Below are positions 46,450-58,345 of a stretch of DNA of 64,000 bases, piece after piece. The stretch is taken from positions 552,169 to 616,168 of the forward strand of contig JAJEKB010021931.1 in assembly GCA_022393335.1 (NCBI GenBank), written 5' to 3'. Source of the DNA: Macrotrachela quadricornifera. Its lineage: Eukaryota; Rotifera; Eurotatoria; Philodinida; Philodinidae. Under the pieces are notes generated by a model. That model did not search any database. It saw nothing but the letters and a program-made list of their open reading frames with translations, and had not been told where the DNA came from. A program made the position numbers and the translations under genes. Position 1 is the first letter of the stretch; each line of letters begins with the position of its first letter.

Positions 46450-47745
46450 CCTAGTAAAGCATCTTGTTTCGCAAGATCTGTATTTACATCTTGAATACTG
46501 ATTTATATTATACCATTAAGATGTAAGAAGGTAAGATTTGTTAGTCAAGATCTTATAATCTAATCGTAGAATTTGTTTTAGTAATATTTATTGAAGAATA
46601 TCTTGCTACTGTTCGAAATTAGATCGAGCTGAACTGTTCAAGAAAACATGATCTTTATTCACAGGTCTTCATTAAGCCTTCAATTTGAACGTTTTTCGAA
46701 ACAACCATTGGTCTCCAAATTGACCATTTGTGTTTGTTGAAGAAAACTAACGCTAGATTCATATTCCATGTGGAATTTTACACCGGAGAGAATATTATGG
46801 AAGCCTTTAGAGACAGTCATCAATGAATTATAGTGGTCATTTCTGGATCATGTACATACCGGGCAAAATTGTTTAAAACTGTATCCAGGATCTAATTAAA
46901 GATGTTAGTCATAAGAAAATCACATTATCTTGTAGCTAAATTTCGGAGATCTACCCACTTTTTTGTACTTAAGGGTCCCCCTCCCCCTCTTTTTTTTGTT
47001 TATATGCACTGTAGATAGATCATCCGTTGGTATTTCAGTCAACGTTTGAATGACGTCAATCTGTCCCTCCATTTCGCTGCTATTTTGAAGTCCATGGGAA
47101 GCTGTCACCAAAAAAAACAAATTGCCAAAATTTTTTTTTAATGTGCTCAGTGGATTCTATATGAAAAGTTGTTCATAAAAATGTTAAAAAACAATCAGGC
47201 CGTTCCCGAAATTATTTTTCATTTTTATCAAAAACTGACTTTTCATCCATGTTACACGATTGTGCCACCGATAACCTCCCTTTAACTTTGTCCGATCGAG
47301 CTGAAATTTTCATCACAGATACTTTGAAGTATTCTCCAGAGATAAAATCGGCTGTTTTAATTTCTGATATTTTCATCCGAACTTATACGATTGTGAAGGT
47401 CAGAAACTTGGCCATGGCAAAAACCTTTGCATATTTTTTTTGTAAAAAAAAGAAAATGAGCTTTTTCAAAAAAGCTGAAAAATACCTCTCAGATAAACCC
47501 ATAAGTATTCCAAAAGAAATTTTCAGCTTAATCGAACGAAATTTAATGGAGAAAAGTTCTCCAAAAACTCCAAGAAGACTCCTTTTGAAAATTTTTTCCT
47601 CGAACATGTGTCTCATCAATTTAGGTCCTCTATCTCTGATAAAAATTTCAGCTTGATCAGACTTGCCGTCTCTGAAATTTGAAAATCATGAAAAAAGAGG
47701 GGGGTCTACCCTTAAGATCTTGCGAAACAAGATGCTTCACTAAGG
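46450..47745. mobile_element. Inverted-repeat element with hairpin-forming 30-bp ends
   Basis: Left end (46450-46479) contains AAGCATCTTGTTTCGCAAGA; the right end (47715-47745) is its inverse with one indel and one substitution. Each end can itself fold, since ATCTTG and CAAGAT flank TTTCG. A second inverted pair lies inside: CTTAAGGGTCCCCC with CCCCTCTTTTTTTT (about 46970-47000) against AAAAAAGAGGGGGG with ACCCTTAAG (about 47692-47715). This suggests a smaller element nested in, or sharing, the right end. The frame at 47249-47656 resembles the relic at 31.95-32.2 kb but matches no known protein. Confidence 0.65.
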
Positions 47746-48291
47746 AAAGTTCTTTTGATAACTTTTTTCTTTTTATTCGCTTTATTTTTCCTTTGAATCA
47801 TAATAAATAGTTAAACAAGCAAATTAATTATATCACAAGAATCATAGTTTATAATGATCTATTAGATTCTTGTCATAAGTAGACATTTTTTTTCTTATTT
47901 ATTAAAACTTTGAGAGAAAAGTTATATGACAATCATTTCTAAAAAATATCATTATCATATGTATATATTGATTGAAAAAATTTTAAACGAAATACTGTGT
48001 GATGTTCTCAATAGATTAACGAAAATAATAAAGTAAGTTCAAGAAAAGATTATTATAATATTTGTTATAATATTTTCAATGTTCTAATAAAAAGATTAAT
48101 CATGACATCTTCAATATCATTGTCATTAGATGACTTCATTATATTATTAACATTGATGCAAAAAAAAATTATTTCAAAATGGTGGATTAATTTTAATCTG
48201 TTTAGACAGTTTCAATTGTATACTTAGTTTAATCGTATTTAGTGAGAAAACACTTCGAAAAAATTCTTGTTCAACATATTTTCGAACACCT
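47746..48291. other. Spacer, no gene seen
   Basis: AT-rich DNA with no supported feature. Confidence 0.35.
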
Positions 48292-48293
48292 TA

Positions 48294-49246
48294 CATAGGG
48301 CACAACAACAGTTTTTTCATCCGACTCTTCTAAAGACCTCAATTTACATTCAAATATTCCGTTATAATGCTTAGACATATTTAGGAAAATGTGCAAAATT
48401 TCAGACTTCTAAGTCTTGTACTTGGCTATAAACCGTCATCTCTTTTATAGTAAATGCACGCAACCTGCTAACGAAGTACTCATCATAAATAGGAGAACTT
48501 TACTTTTCATTTTTTTGATTCCTAAATATATTTCATTAAAATATCGAAATGTAGCAGAAGATGCAACGTGAAAAATTCTACGAATTATAAAAGAGAACTT
48601 ATTCTACAGTCCCATTTATTTAATGTGAAAACTGATAAAATTCTGAACGATCAAAATTCGACGTTGCAAAAGTATTTCTTTTTCCTATACGATGAACGTC
48701 ATTTTTTCTTATTTATTACCTAATACATTTTATTTAACAGAAAAACAAAATACACCACAAGATGTAGCATGAAAAGCTCTTTAATAAACAAACAACAGTT
48801 TTATTCTAATTGTGTCCTTTTTATTTTGAAAATAAAATCAAAATTCTTTGAATTATCTATCGCAGCGTCGAGAATTGATCACTCAGAATACTGTTTATTT
48901 TGAAAGAAAAAGTACGCAATTCACATCAGCTTTGTATTGTAGATTGTAGAGCTTTTCATGCTACATCTTCTGCTATGTTTTGTTTGTATTTTTATAAATT
49001 GTTTTTAAGGATAGAAATATGAAATTCAAAGTTCTATCATTTATTATAAAACATCCGTTATGCAGTGTATAGAAAATGGCATGTTACTCACTTAAAAGAA
49101 ATGGGAGATTAGAGCAAAGTACAAGATTTAGAAATCTGAAATTTTGCACATATTTCTAAATATGTTTAAGCATTATAACAGAATACTTGAATGTAAACTA
49201 AAACTTTTAGAAGAGCCGAGTGAAAAAACTTTTGTAGTGTTCTATG
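48294..49246. mobile_element. TIR element at a TA target, 953 bp
   Basis: Starts CATAGGGCACAACAACAG after TA (48292-48293) and ends with the inverse, TGTAGTGTTCTATG, before TA (49247-49248). The arms stay alike for about 150 bp (TTACATTCAA.TATTC.GTTATAATGCTTA and its inverse). Inside are further repeats of GATG(T/C)A(G/A)CATGAAAA..CT, direct near 48560 and 48760 and inverted near 48950. The TA border points to the Tc1/mariner group; no transposase remains. It abuts the fragment of duplication copy C. Confidence 0.72.
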
Positions 49247-49514
49247 TATTACAAATCAAACGAGTCCTGAAACGAAAATTACAATGAAAAAAAATTTCTA
49301 TTTTGGTTCTTCCTTTATTTTACCGTTATTGACAAAGTAAATTTATTAATATAAACACATTGTCTATTTGTATTGAAGAAATATATTTATTTTAGTTTAA
49401 TAAAGAAAGAAAAATATAAAAAATGATGAGAAACTTTCAATAGTAACAAAATTTATAGAGACATGATTTCATAACAAAAATAAACATATATATGTATTCT
49501 TTTTTCTATATTAA
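49247..49514. repeat. Truncated third copy (C) of the kelch-gene 5' flank
   Basis: TATTACAAATCAAACGAGTC onward matches copy A from about 34819 (ATTACAAATCAAACGAATC...) to the TTCTTTTTTCTATATTA near 35090, including GTAAACACATTGTCTATTTG-like and GATGAGAAACTTTC segments. It is cut at the left by the TA-target element and at the right by the piggyBac relic. None of the exons is present. Confidence 0.72.
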
Positions 49515-50266
49515 TCCTTTCAGGACGGGGCAGTTTTTCGAGAAATATATAGCGAATACACTTTCTAAAGCTTAATAATCATATCTTTTGTGTAAAGTTA
49601 TTAGAATTCTTTCAGCATATGATAATCACAGAAACACTTCGTAATACATAACACAACATTACAGTTTGCACATTCATATCTAGTGTCTGATCTTTGTTTT
49701 GGTCGCTTGAGAGTCGTGAAGCATACAACACCTCGTGGTCTTCCATCGTTAATCAATGATGGAAAGTGGCGAAACGCAAATCTTAGTGGATTGTTCACAC
49801 AAGACCGGATACCTCTTGTGTCTCGTTGACTTTCATACTTGGTGCAGATTTGTTGTATTACGTGTAGACGAAATCAAAACCGTTGTCAGAATTTTTGTCA
49901 CTTTCGATATCCAGATTGTAGAGAATTTCATCAACTTTCATGCTTTCATTAACTCTGGTGAAAACCATAATTTCAGGGACGAACCGGATGTAATTTAAAA
50001 GTATGTACAAGTGATACCACACGAGCATTGATATCAGCTATGCCTGCTACATGTCTTTTTTTATCAACTGGCTTAAATAAGCATGTATCAACAAAACATC
50101 ATAGACATGTGACAGTAAAAGAGAAAAAATCAGTATGGTGTAAAGAACAAAATATTGAATCACACTCTGACTACACGCAGTTATTTTTACTCTTCAATGC
50201 ATAATATGCACACTTATTTGAAGAAAATACCAATGACGCATATATACGTCTCCCGTCTCGAAAGGG
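49515..50266. mobile_element. piggyBac-type element, internally deleted
   Basis: TTAA borders both sides (49511-49514 and 50267-50270). The left end TCCTTTCAGGACGGGGC and the inverse of the right end, CCCTTTCGAGACGGGAGACG, match well. On the minus strand it still carries the C-terminal zinc-binding tail of a piggyBac transposase (49601-49798). Farther in, a minus-strand piece MKVDEILYNLDIESDKNSDN (about 49940-49881) resembles the acidic N-terminus of such transposases, so most of the catalytic domain has been lost. Confidence 0.82.
49601..49798 (-). pseudogene. piggyBac transposase C-terminal fragment
   Basis: The fragment ends in KRPKQRSDTRYECANCNVVL followed by CITKCFCDYH. This is the Cys-rich tail (C-x2-C ... 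C-x3-C ... H) that ends piggyBac-family transposases and binds their terminal repeats. The catalytic DDD domain is absent, so it cannot be active alone. Confidence 0.78.
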
Positions 50267-50270
50267 TTAA

Positions 50271-52950
50271 CGATATTTTTTATGCTTTCTCGATGTACAG
50301 AGCTGGCATTTTTATCATATATATATAAACAAAACCTTTTATTTCTGAAAGTTTTAGCCCTTTAGCTGTATCTAATTATGAAATACCTCAATTTTTCTAC
50401 TTGAGTTTCGCACTATTTTCATTGCCAAATAAAATACAAAATACAAGTAGGAATATCTACAAAACTAATCTAACTGAAGGTTGTCCGAGTTGTGACAACA
50501 TTCAATATATAAGAAAATCAAGGAGTAAAGATGAAGAGGTTGATGTGCCATTTTCTCACCATCTTATAATTGAAAGTTTTATTATTTTTACCACTTTAAA
50601 TAGTCGAAATACAAACACACAGTAGGAATTTGATAACTTTATTTTTTTTAAATGTACAGAATTAAATTATGTTTCTCCTAAGAAAGCTATAAAGTAAAAT
50701 CAAAAACGTTTTGTTTTGCGAAAAAAGTAACAACCATATAATAGTCGATCTAAAATTTTCTGATCTTTCGTTTTACAGACACGTTGAAATGTCATTTACG
50801 CCTAAAGCAGTTCGATAGTAAGAGTTCATCACTAAAAAGGCTGTCTCTGCCGGCAAAAATTGTTAATCAATGTTATAACTTGTCTTCGAAGACGCTTTAG
50901 CTTTTGGAAGGAAACGAGGTATTTTAGGTTATGAGCCAGTCCATATAGGCCACGACCAGTTCTGCTCAATTGAGCTCGTCCGCTTTTATTCATTTTAGGA
51001 TATGTTGTAGAAAGTAGAATTCTGAGCATTTCGGCGCAAGTCGCTTCAAAAAATATCAAATTTTTGGTATTTTATAAACATTTTATGAATTAGTCTATAT
51101 GCGATAAAATTGACCAATGGGAATCCAAATGGAAAAATATGTCTAGAACGGTTGAGCTAATTGAAATTAAATTTTGTTCAGACGTGTATCTGGGTAAAAC
51201 CCACTCATCGTATAAGTTTTGTTCCAAAGCTCGGAGACGTCGGGTTTTTATGACTAGAATATAGTGGTTCCAAAGAAAATGGAATCGCGGTCCCAGTTCT
51301 GGGTAATTTTTGGAATTGCTGTACTCTAGTAGAGACGAGCGTACTGTTCGAAAAGCACGAAATAAGTGAATATTAATGAAGAATGATCACAAGTTTTGTT
51401 TGATGTCCAACTTATGCATGAAAAGAATAATACGTACTTTACGATAAGATACAAACATGCGATCACTTTGTCGTAATCACATGTGTGATTAAGTAGCATG
51501 CATATATGTGAATAATCAATGCGGCTCATATTAGAGAGGAGCATCTATTACTACTTTTCTCTCTCCATTTAAGACTGAATCGGCCGCTGTGACAATATTA
51601 CAAATCAAGGTTATCTTGTCTTCTTTATTTGCTGGTGAGATGGGGCGGGACAAATATCCAATCCCGCCTATTCCGCATTTCATCCCATTCCATTCTAGCA
51701 CAAGACGAGACGTAGGATCTCTAGTATTCCGTCAGTCTCTGCTCTAGATGTAAATGCTCATGGACACATTGGAAATCTAAAAATGGTTACATACGTGAGT
51801 TGTGGATTGAATTTTTTTGATTTAAGTGTCTGAGGTAGTAAATGGTGGTTATTTATTGGTTCGGAGTACATGCCATCCTACACGAAGAACTTTTTAGATT
51901 TACATCTGTTTTTTAATTATTACTTTCTTTTCGATGAAATGTCTTCGCGTTGGCTACGATTGGTTTTTTATGATTTACATAATCTTGTTTTTGGAAGCAC
52001 TCGTTAATAGTTTTTGAAGATCAATCTGAATGTTCTAGTAGTTCGACCATAGTGTGCTCTCGATTTAATTGTTTGCAATCGTTTATGCCAAGGATTACAT
52101 TTTTTTCTATTCATATTAATTCGTTGCGTTGTGCTTTTTGGTATAGTACTTATTATAGTGTCATATGTCACTTCTTCAAATACCATGTATCTCAAGTATT
52201 TGGATTGATATGTTGCTTTATTCTCACTTGATTTCAACAATTTCTTGAATGAAATACAATTTTCACTCTAGGATCTTCTGGGCTAGTGTCATCGAACCGT
52301 GAAATTCGGGCTTTTAACATATCACCTGAGGATCATTTTTTGCAAAGAGCTGACAAAACATTGGTCTATCCAAATCTCACTAAATCTAATCTAGGGTAAG
52401 TTAGAGCCTATTCAGATCTAGAAACTTTAAAAAAATCGAATACAAGTAGCGTGTATGGAGGTAATCCACAAGATCTCTGAAAGTAGTTTTGAACTACCAT
52501 TCTGCGGACAAATACACAAATACATAGATTTTCAAGATTAAGATTCTGATTGATAATAAAATCTATTCAAATTAATGTTCCTTATTCAAAAATAGTGTTA
52601 TCTATCTGTTTTTTTCATTTGTATATTTAAAATCTTCTTATACTTCAATAATATTATTATTTTAATCGTTTCTTGATTTGAAAATAGTGCATAGAAATAA
52701 GTAGCTTGGATCGAAGCGGTCCACTAAGTCCCTTGACTGTATAAAGTCCTTGATAGTCTATTCTTCTGTCTTTCTAGAGATGATGAAATCTGATTGGCAG
52801 TTTTTCTGCAATGCTCACATTTGATTGGATATCATTCCACCAATGCCAAAATCTGATTGAGTAGTTAGTAGTTCCGAAATCTGATTAGCTGAATTTTCCC
52901 CTGGGGAGAAACACACAGCTAATTTCCGAATTCAGACCATTATCGACAAT
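50271..52950. other. Intergenic DNA with old repeats, no gene supported
   Basis: The frame at 50401-50625 (TNLTEGCPSCDNIQYIRK) is not recognised. 51640-51720 is unusually GC-rich and has related runs (GGGGCGGGAC, CAATCCCGCC). At 52500-52550, AAATACACAAATACATAG and CAAGATTAAGATTCTGA resemble the block that borders the 34-bp arrays, so a degraded fold-back edge may lie here, as also at 52725-52745 (CCCTTGACTG). Confidence 0.4.
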
Positions 52951-53330
52951 CAAGGTAACAAGGGCACGCCTCTGGTATACGGTTTGACGACCCAAGGGTA
53001 TCCCATAGTATAGTAGTTGAGGATAGGCATGCACCAAACCCAAACTCAAACCCAAACCGTTTGGGGGTTTGGGATTGGGTTTAATATTAAGACTAACAGT
53101 GAATGATGTAAATGAATTACAAAGTAATTCATAAAATATCAGAGTCTACCAGGGTCTACCATGATGAGGGCAAAAACACAGACACTGGTGTAGATACATA
53201 TACACAATATTGCACTAACTCAGACAAATATAAAGGATGGGGGCTGGGGTGGATACACACAGCACATGCTCCTTACTGAGGGTGAGGGGAAAAACCAAGG
53301 GGAAAAAAGCAGATTTTAACGCCCAAAATC

Positions 53331-53465
53331 TGTTGAAATCTCTCAAAATCCCTTGATACCCCTTGAAATCTCTCGAAATCCCTTGACACCCCTTGAAATC
53401 TCTTGAAATTTCTTGAAATCACTTGACATCTCTTACAATCTCTTGAAATCGATTAAAATCTTAAA
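53331..53465. repeat. Short tandem repeat, TTGAAATCTC type
   Basis: About a dozen units of 10-13 bp such as CTTGAAATCTCTCGAAATCC and CTTGACACC. A shorter run lies at 56268-56303 (CTGAAATCTTTTGAAATCTT). Confidence 0.75.
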
Positions 53466-53477
53466 ACTGCACATGTA

Positions 53478-56195
53478 GAGTACCCACAAATCCTCATGGC
53501 CTATTCTATGGAGGTACTCATAGGTCCCTATCGTCTATTCTATGGATGACCCATAACTCCACATCACCTATCCTACGCAGGTACCCATAGATCCTTATGG
53601 CCTATTATAAGATGGCATCCTTAGGTCCTCATCTCCTACTATATGAAGATAACATTGGGGTCTCATCTCCTGTTACATAGAGGTACCCATGGACCTTCAA
53701 GTTTTACTATCTGAAGGTATCATTTGGTTTTCATATCCAATTATGTGAAGGTATCCTTAGGTCCTTATGTACTACTATATGAGGGTAGCCTTGGATTCTC
53801 AAGTCCTATTCTATGAAGGTATCCTTAGACCCTCATATGCTATTATATGGGGAACCTTTTAGTTTCTCAAGTACTATTGTAGAAGGCTACGATCGGGTAG
53901 CACTGGGATGCATCAATGCTAATACTTCCAATGGTATTGGTGACATTGATAATGTGTAAAGAAAAAACCAAGTTAAGTATTTTGAAAAACTTATCAAAAA
54001 TTCGAATTCGGCGACCTCGCCAAACATTGATTCAACTTTATTAAGAAAACCTTACTTTTGGAAAAAGAGCCTTTCCTTGACAAAAAATCAAGAACATAAA
54101 ATTAATCTTTCCATATTTTATGTTTTTTGATTTGTTTCGTCAAGGAAGAGCTTTTTTGCGAATACAGTGATTGGATATAAAGTTTGAACAATGGCTTTAT
54201 GGGTTGAAGAATTCGAATCTACCATTAGCTTTTCGAAATTTTCATCTTTAGTGTTCCTCTGCAAACTATCAATACCACTAATATCTAATAATATTGGTAT
54301 TGGAAGTATTAGGAATGTTATATCTCTTTGCTGGCTTAAGTATACCATCATATAATAGGAGATGAGAACCCAAGGGTACTTCATATAGTAGGAAATGAGT
54401 ACTGAACAGAGCTGCAAACAGGCCGCTTTTTTGGTCTGACCGGGTGGAGATGTGTCAACTCGTCACGGTTTTTCTTGTCTGGCTTTCGTAACAAATTTTA
54501 CAGGGTGTACGTAATTGGTGTTTGAATATGTACCATTACAGAGTTTTTATAATGAAAAGCATGTAATTTTTGCAAACTAAGTCCAGCTATCACTATCATC
54601 CTCATTACGAAATCCCTGTCGCTCCGCTGCAAAAGCCCTGCAACTATTATGAACCCCCGTGTATTAATCGTTACGTAAAGTCTGATTTTTGATGTTTGTT
54701 CAACTTGTCACGTGACAAGTTGAGACGTTCTCGACTTGAGCAGGCCAGTCACAAAGGCAGATCAGACTAAAGAAAGCTACTCGGCCTGTTGCCTGGCCTA
54801 CAGGCTTATACTAAACCTAAAAACTGCAATCGATTGTTCTAACACAAATATCCATCAAGTTGCATACTTAGCGATATTCTTTAACATAAATCTGATTTTT
54901 TATTTCTACTTTCACAGTAATCATAATACGAAAAAAGATTCTCATAAAGTAGAAGAAAAAGCAGCTGAATCAATACCAAAACTATTATACAGCAAAAAAT
55001 GATCACTATTAGAAAAGCTGTTAGCGCAATCCCTACGAGATTAATATGTGAAACGCGATATAACCGCTTTCACTGTCGGCTGCAGATTGTGCCGCTACAT
55101 TTTTGGCTATCAGCCACACTGTGTGGCAGCGTTGGTCACGATCTGCGATGCTGCTTTTAGCTGTCAGTCATGGTCTGTAGGGCAGGGAGCGAGGGGAAGT
55201 GGGTCCAAATTTCTACCCTTAAACACTCTCTTTCAGATCGTCTTTCACAAAATTCCTAAACATCTAGTATTACAATAAGAGAGAAGATGACAATGCAGGA
55301 TATTTATCATGAACTGGTTTTAAATGTATAAGATCTTGTCCTCATTAAAAAAAAGTCTAAAATAATTAGATGAATTTGTTGATATTTTCCACTTGGTTCA
55401 TATTACTGTCATTCACAAAAACGATACAATACATTGATAAATCTTTTTTCTCAGTTTCAACTTTTGTGCTCTTATACTGCGCCTTAGACGAATTCTAAAG
55501 CACTTCTTTCTCTTTTTAGTTTAATTTAATATTCAACCTGATTTATAACGACACCTAACCTTCGAATGAAGTATATCTAACATTTTAAGTAAAAATTGAT
55601 CAGACCAAATAGTTTAGCATGGTCTGGTTATGAATTTTCCAGTCTGGAGCAGGCCAGGTCCAAATATAAACTCGGCCTGTCCTAGTAGCCGGGCTTGACA
55701 GGCTTGCAGCTCTGGTATCTGAGGGTACCTCCGTATAATAGGAGATGAGGGCCTAAGGGAATCTTCACGTAGTAGGATATCAGGATCTAAGGATCCCTCC
55801 AGACAATAAGACTTGAGGATCCAAGGATATCTCCATACAATAGAAGATGAGGACCTAAGGATACCTTCATATAATAGAAGATGAGCACCCAGAGTACTTG
55901 CAGATAGTGGGACATGAGGACCTAAGGATACTTCCCTTTAATAAGAGATGAGGATCTAAGGGTGCCTATATATAATAGGACATGAGGGTCTTAGGATACC
56001 TTCATGTAGTATGACATGAGGATTTGAGGATACCTCTAAATAATAGGACTTGAGTACCCAAGGATATCTTCATATAATAGAATATGAGGGGATAAGAGTA
56101 CCCCGATATAAGAGGACTTGATGACCTAAGGATACCTTCATATAGTAAGACATGAGGACTCAAGAATACCTTCATATAGTAGGATTTACTATTGA
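53478..56195. repeat. Fold-back minisatellite element, copy 1 (split by a hAT-like insert)
   Basis: About 12 forward units of 34 bp (53490-53885; for example GGTATCCTTAGGTCC then TTATGTACTACTATATGAG) lead into a non-repetitive core (53890-54330). Inverted units follow at 54345-54405 and resume after the insert at 55715-56195 (GGTACCTCCGTATAATAGG, AGATGAGGGCCTAAGG). The core aligns with that of copy 2: TTAGCTTTTCGAAATTTTC against TTAGGTGTTCGAAATTTTC, and TATCAATACCACTAATATC against TATCAACAGAGCTAATATC. Arms of tandem repeats around a core recall the Foldback/Galileo design in flies. Confidence 0.75.
54407..55714. mobile_element. hAT-like element of 1.3 kb inserted in fold-back copy 1
   Basis: It begins CAGAGCTGCAAACAGGCC and ends with the inverse, GGCTTGACAGGCTTGCAGCTCTG; the first 11 bases of the two ends are identical. 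Flanks GTACTGAA and GTATCTGA are only partly alike, so the 8-bp duplication is unproved. The right-end sequence (GAGCAGGCCAG...CTCGGCCTGT) is repeated inside at about 54739-54810, which hints at a composite or tandem structure. A GC-richer hairpin with arms GCAGATTGTGCCGCTAC and GGCAGCG.TTGGTCACGATCTGC lies at 55082-55148. No transposase was recognised. Confidence 0.68.
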
Positions 56196-56696
56196 TCTGT
56201 TATTGATAACAGAAATAGTTATTGCTATTAATAACAACGAATAACAATAATTTTTCACCTCTACTCTGAAATCTTTTGAAATCTTAAAATCTTGAAATCT
56301 GCTATTTCTCCATTGGCAAAAACACAGGCACTGGCGTAGATACGTACACGCGACATTGCACTAACTGAGGCAAATATAAAGGATAGAAGCTGGATGGATA
56401 CACACAGCACATGCGTCTTATTGAGGGTGAGAGAGGGCCTAGCAGAGTCTACTAGGATCTATCAGGGATCGATTGTGTTGATAGACCCTGCTAAGCCGTA
56501 GTAGTTCTTTATCGATCCTAAAAGACTAAGAGATTTTAATGGACGGCAGTGTATTCTATAAAAGAAAGCTAAAAATAATTAAGATAGGATGATTGATGGA
56601 GATATTGATCAAAGTTATCATTAAAATGTTCCTTGACTTTTTTTTAATGTGAATTTTGAATTACTTTGTAATTCACTTCCGTCATGGTCTCAAAAA

Positions 56697-58345
56697 TAAT
56701 GGAATAAATCTCTTTACTGTAGCCAGGGTCCTCAAGTCTTACATTGTGGGAGTTGGGGATGCAATACTGACGATAATCGATCCACCTGTAAGCGTTTCAT
56801 CGGTAACCATTCCACCGGTCATCAGTATGTGTTACACAAGTCATCACGTCAAGTACTATATTTTCCGGGTACCGTTCGGTCCTCAACTGCTATATACTAG
56901 GAGTACTCTTGAATCCTCAACCGCTATATATTGAGAGTACCCTTAGGTCCTCAACTGCTATATATTAGGTGTATTCTTGGGTTCTCACCTGCTTTGTATT
57001 GCAGGTATCCTTGAGGTCTCAAGTGCTGTATATTAGGGACGCCCTTGAATCCTCAACTGCTAAATATTATGGGTATCTTTGGGTCCTCAAGTACTATATA
57101 TTGGGAGTAGCCTTGTGTTTTCAAGTGCTATATATTGGAGATACCCTTGAGTTCTCAACTGCTATATATTAGGCGTACCCTTCAATCCTCAACTACTATA
57201 TATTAGGAGTACTCTTTGGTCTTTAAGTACTATATATTGGGAGCATCCGTGGGTCCTCAATTACTATATATTGTGGGTACCCTTACATCATCAACTGCTA
57301 TATATTAGGATATCCTTGGGGTCTGAAGTACTAAATATTGGGGGTATTCTTAAGTCCTCAAGTGTTATATTATAGAAGTACTTCTAGGGCCTAAAGTACT
57401 ATATATTCGTGTACCCTTAAGTGCTAATATACGGAGATGTCCTTCGTACTTCAAGTCCTGCTGCATGGAGGTACGTTTAAGTCCTTAAGAACTAATGCAT
57501 GGTAGTATCCTTAGGCCCAGGATCCCTATTTTATGAGAGTACCCACAGATTCTCAGAAACTCTTGTATGCAGGAAACTTTGGGGTCTCATATAGTGTTAT
57601 ATGGAGCAGCTGTTAGGTTCTCAAGTATAATTCTATAACGGTATTTAAAGACCACGAGAGAGATACAAGAAACTATTACTTCCAAACATATGGGTAGTGT
57701 GCAATGGAACATCAAAGTTGCCTATTTTGAAAAATTCATCTTGAATTTGAATTCCTTCGCCGTACAAACTTTGATGAAATATCATGCGAAAACTCTTGTT
57801 TTCGCAAAAAAACCTTCGTGTGACGAAAAATTAAGAAAAGAATATCAATCCTTCCATATTTGAAGTTCTCAAATTTTTGGCTAGGTAAGGGCTAATTTTT
57901 TATGAAATAGTTTCACATAAACTTTGAAAAACGATTTTTGAGATTGAGGAACTGCAATCTGTCATTAGGTGTTCGAAATTTTCGGATTTCAGGTTTCTTT
58001 GCAACTATCAACAGAGCTAATATCCAATGGTATTCAAAAGGGAACTATTAGCATTGTTACGTCCCTCTGGTGATCTATGAGTGCCTTTATATAATAGGAG
58101 ATGAGAATCTAACGGTGTCTCAATTCAATAGCTGTTTAGAACCTAAAGATACCTGTATATCATATAACTTGAGGACCTAAGAGTACCCCTAATATATAGT
58201 ATTTGATGACGCAAGGGCACCTCTAACATATAGCAATTGAGGATCTAAAGCTACCCTCACAATAAAGACCTTGAGGATCTAAAGCTACTTCTACAGTAAA
58301 GGATAAGACTTGAGGATCCTGACTACAGTAAAGAGATTTATTCCA
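56697..58345. repeat. Fold-back minisatellite element, copy 2
   Basis: Complete symmetrical structure. AATGGAATAAATCTCTTTAC and GTAGCCAGGGTCCTCAAG (56698-56738) are mirrored by CTTGAGGATCCTGACTACAGT and AAAGAGATTTATTCCATTA (58309-58350). Forward 34-bp units fill 56870-57640 (about 22 units; for example CTCAACTGCTATATATTAGG then AGTACCCTTGGGTC). The core is 57645-58075, and inverted units run 58080-58320. There is no coding capacity. Frames such as 56656-56934 and 56969-57172 are just the repeat read through. Confidence 0.8.

Noticed and set aside
47249..47656. 135-codon frame in the 46.45-47.75 kb element
   Set aside because: Starts without clear context, is low-complexity in its second half and matches only another relic in the window; kept as repeat, not gene.
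51640..51720. GC-rich patch as a possible exon or CpG promoter
   Set aside because: No open frame with a motif and no neighbouring gene; reads as imperfect internal repeats.
56656..57172. Repetitive frames encoding 'LYTRSTLESSTAIY'-like text
   Set aside because: A direct product of reading the 34-bp minisatellite; 34 is not a multiple of three, so the period cannot encode a regular repeat protein.
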